A stretch of DNA of 13,227 nt from Actinomycetota bacterium (GTDB lineage: Bacteria; Actinomycetota; Actinomycetes; S36-B12; UBA10799): positions 1 through 13,227 of the forward strand of contig JAUPKO010000497.1 in NCBI GenBank assembly GCA_030837395.1. The letters run 5' to 3'. The notes beneath the pieces were generated by a model. The model saw nothing but the letters and a program-made list of their open reading frames with translations. It ran no database searches and was not told where the DNA came from. Below are positions 12,252 to 13,227 of this stretch, one piece after another; within the stretch, counting starts at the first letter, position 1, and each line of letters begins with the position of its first letter. A program made the translations under genes and the position numbers.

Positions 12252-12995
12252 TCACAGGCCGGACTCCTCGGTCCGGATCATGATGGCGCGGCACTCGGGG
12301 CACCGCAGCACGTCATCGGCCGGCGCCGCGCGGATCGCGTCCAGGTCCACCCGGGACAGTTCCATCTGGCAGGACTCGCAACGGCCGTACCGCACAAGCC
12401 CGGCGGCGATTCCGACACCGCCGGAACGAATTCGCTCGTAGCTGGCCAAGAGGTCCGCCGGCACCCGGGCGACAAGGTCAGCACGATCAGCCAGCAGCGC
12501 CTCCCGCTCAGTCGCCAGTGCGGCGAGGGCACCATCGCGAGCGGCCACCGCCTCGGCTCGGGCGGCCTCGCCTGCCTCGATCGCAGCCGCTATCGCCGCG
12601 AGTTCGGCCTCGGCCACCTCCAACTGCTCCATGACCTCCAACTCGGCATCTTCGAGTTCAGCCTGCCGCTTGGCCAGCGAGACGACCTCGTGCTCCAGGT
12701 CCGAGAGTTGCCGCGACGACGACACGTTGCCCGACGCCAGCAGGGCCCGGTCCCGATCCGCACGTGCCCGCACCGAGCTTACGTCGCCCTCGGCTCGGGC
12801 CACTTGCCGCGACAGGTCCGACACGACGGTCCTGGCCCGCACGGCACGGTCGGCGTCGGCGTCCGCGGCGCGCTGCAACTCCGCCACCGTGGCCCGCTCG
12901 GGCAGGGTGGCGTCACGGTGGCGGTTGCGGTCCAGCGAGGTATCGACGGCCTGCAGGTCCAGCAGTAACCGCTGCACTTCGGGGTCAGCCTTCAC
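12252..12995 (-). CDS. Coiled-coil protein with C-terminal C4 zinc ribbon (Rv2229c-like)
   Basis: This 247-residue protein has a long Glu/Ala/Arg-rich helical hairpin (about 5-175), evidently coiled coil. A C-terminal zinc ribbon has the ligands C206 and C209 (GRCESCQMEL) and C232 and C235 (LRCPECRAIM). The linker SSSRQLSDLEHEV at about 92-104 is the conserved turn of this family (CT398/DUF164-type zinc ribbon proteins). The role is unsettled; relatives have been linked to membrane trafficking or flagella in other phyla and to nothing firm in actinobacteria. It starts at GTG 12995 with AGGAG 7 nt upstream, the GTG following directly on the stop of the NIF3-like gene (TGAGTG). The order NIF3-like, zinc ribbon, RNase HI, phosphatase is conserved in actinobacteria. 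Confidence 0.93.
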   Translation of the reverse strand: MKADPEVQRLLLDLQAVDTSLDRNRHRDATLPERATVAELQRAADADADRAVRARTVVSDLSRQVARAEGDVSSVRARADRDRALLASGNVSSSRQLSDLEHEVVSLAKRQAELEDAELEVMEQLEVAEAELAAIAAAIEAGEAARAEAVAARDGALAALATEREALLADRADLVARVPADLLASYERIRSGGVGIAAGLVRYGRCESCQMELSRVDLDAIRAAPADDVLRCPECRAIMIRTEESGL

Positions 12996-13227
12996 TCACA
13001 CACTCCTCACGTGCATTGTCCACGGGTCCGTGGGGATCCTTGAGACGGTGATGTCCACCGTAGCCGCATCGACGCCGGCAACCGCCGCCACGGCCGCGGG
13101 CAGAGCCTCTGCGACTTGCGGGCACCACGGCCATTCGCTGGCCCAATGCGCGACGTCCAGCAGCGCGCAGCCACCATCGGCCAGGTGGTCGCTCACGCGG
13201 TGGTGGCGCAGGTCCGCGGTGACGTAG
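12996..13227 (-). CDS. NIF3-like (DUF34) dinuclear metal protein, C-terminal end
   Basis: The last 76 codons of a gene that begins outside the window. The translation opens with YVTADLRHHRVSDHL, the very conserved TADLRHH-type motif of NIF3/YbgI proteins, then ALLDVAHWASEWP, whose histidine and glutamate belong to the metal site region. A C-terminal segment (ATVDITVSRIPTDPWTMHV) follows; it is usual in actinobacterial members such as Rv2230c. These are hexameric metal-binding proteins often mis-named GTP cyclohydrolase I type 2, and their cellular role is unresolved. The stop is immediately followed by the zinc-ribbon start. A GTG at 13196 could look like a start, but the conserved motif upstream shows it is internal. 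Confidence 0.92.
   Translation of the reverse strand, partial: YVTADLRHHRVSDHLADGGCALLDVAHWASEWPWCPQVAEALPAAVAAVAGVDAATVDITVSRIPTDPWTMHVRSV

Overview
The window is GC-rich DNA with codon use typical of Actinobacteria: frequent GTG starts, tightly overlapping genes, and two gene blocks whose order matches Mycobacterium from memory (Rv0081-Rv0087 and Rv2228c-Rv2230c). The genus cannot be fixed from the sequence. No phage, transposon, CRISPR or tRNA signal is visible, and the window looks like ordinary chromosome.

Left flank (1-1660, minus strand): the 5' part of a secreted-protein gene that runs off the window, a small VOC/glyoxalase-fold (PhnB-like) gene, and the class A RNase P RNA gene rnpB with a 14-bp terminal helix.

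Centre (about 1760-9191, plus strand): a seven-gene operon that starts divergently from rnpB. Its first gene is a cysteine-free ArsR-type repressor (Rv0081-like). Six genes of a membrane-bound complex of the complex I / group 4 hydrogenase superfamily follow: a NuoB-like Fe-S subunit, a large NuoL-like antiporter subunit (HyfB), a NuoH-like subunit (HycD), HyfE, a second antiporter-like subunit (HyfF) and a NuoC-NuoD-like fusion (HycE). The last five junctions all overlap (TGATG or ATGA), so the complex subunits are probably translationally coupled. Such clusters are usually labelled formate hydrogenlyase or hydrogenase-4. In the large subunit, however, all four nickel-ligand cysteines are gone (S206 and T209 in the N-terminal motif, S497 and G500 in the C-terminal motif), while the N2-type Fe-S ligands and the key charged residues of the proton-translocating subunits remain. 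There is no formate dehydrogenase and no ferredoxin-like subunit. The complex is therefore best seen as an energy-converting-hydrogenase-related (Ehr-type) ion pump with unknown electron donor and acceptor. This is the most interesting system in the window.

Right part (9207-13227, all minus strand): a PiT-family phosphate permease overlapping a DUF47/PhoU-like gene, ending 15 bp from the hydrogenase-like operon in convergent orientation. Upstream of the permease is a 364-bp intergenic region rich in structure: a 15-bp hairpin with an alternative pairing partner, two smaller hairpins, a candidate promoter, an 11-bp-period TGTCAAA repeat resembling a Pho box, and a second pair of direct repeats. 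Further upstream are a histidine phosphatase and an RNase HI as two overlapping genes (one fused protein in mycobacteria), a coiled-coil zinc-ribbon protein, and the 3' end of a NIF3-like gene, all packed head to tail.
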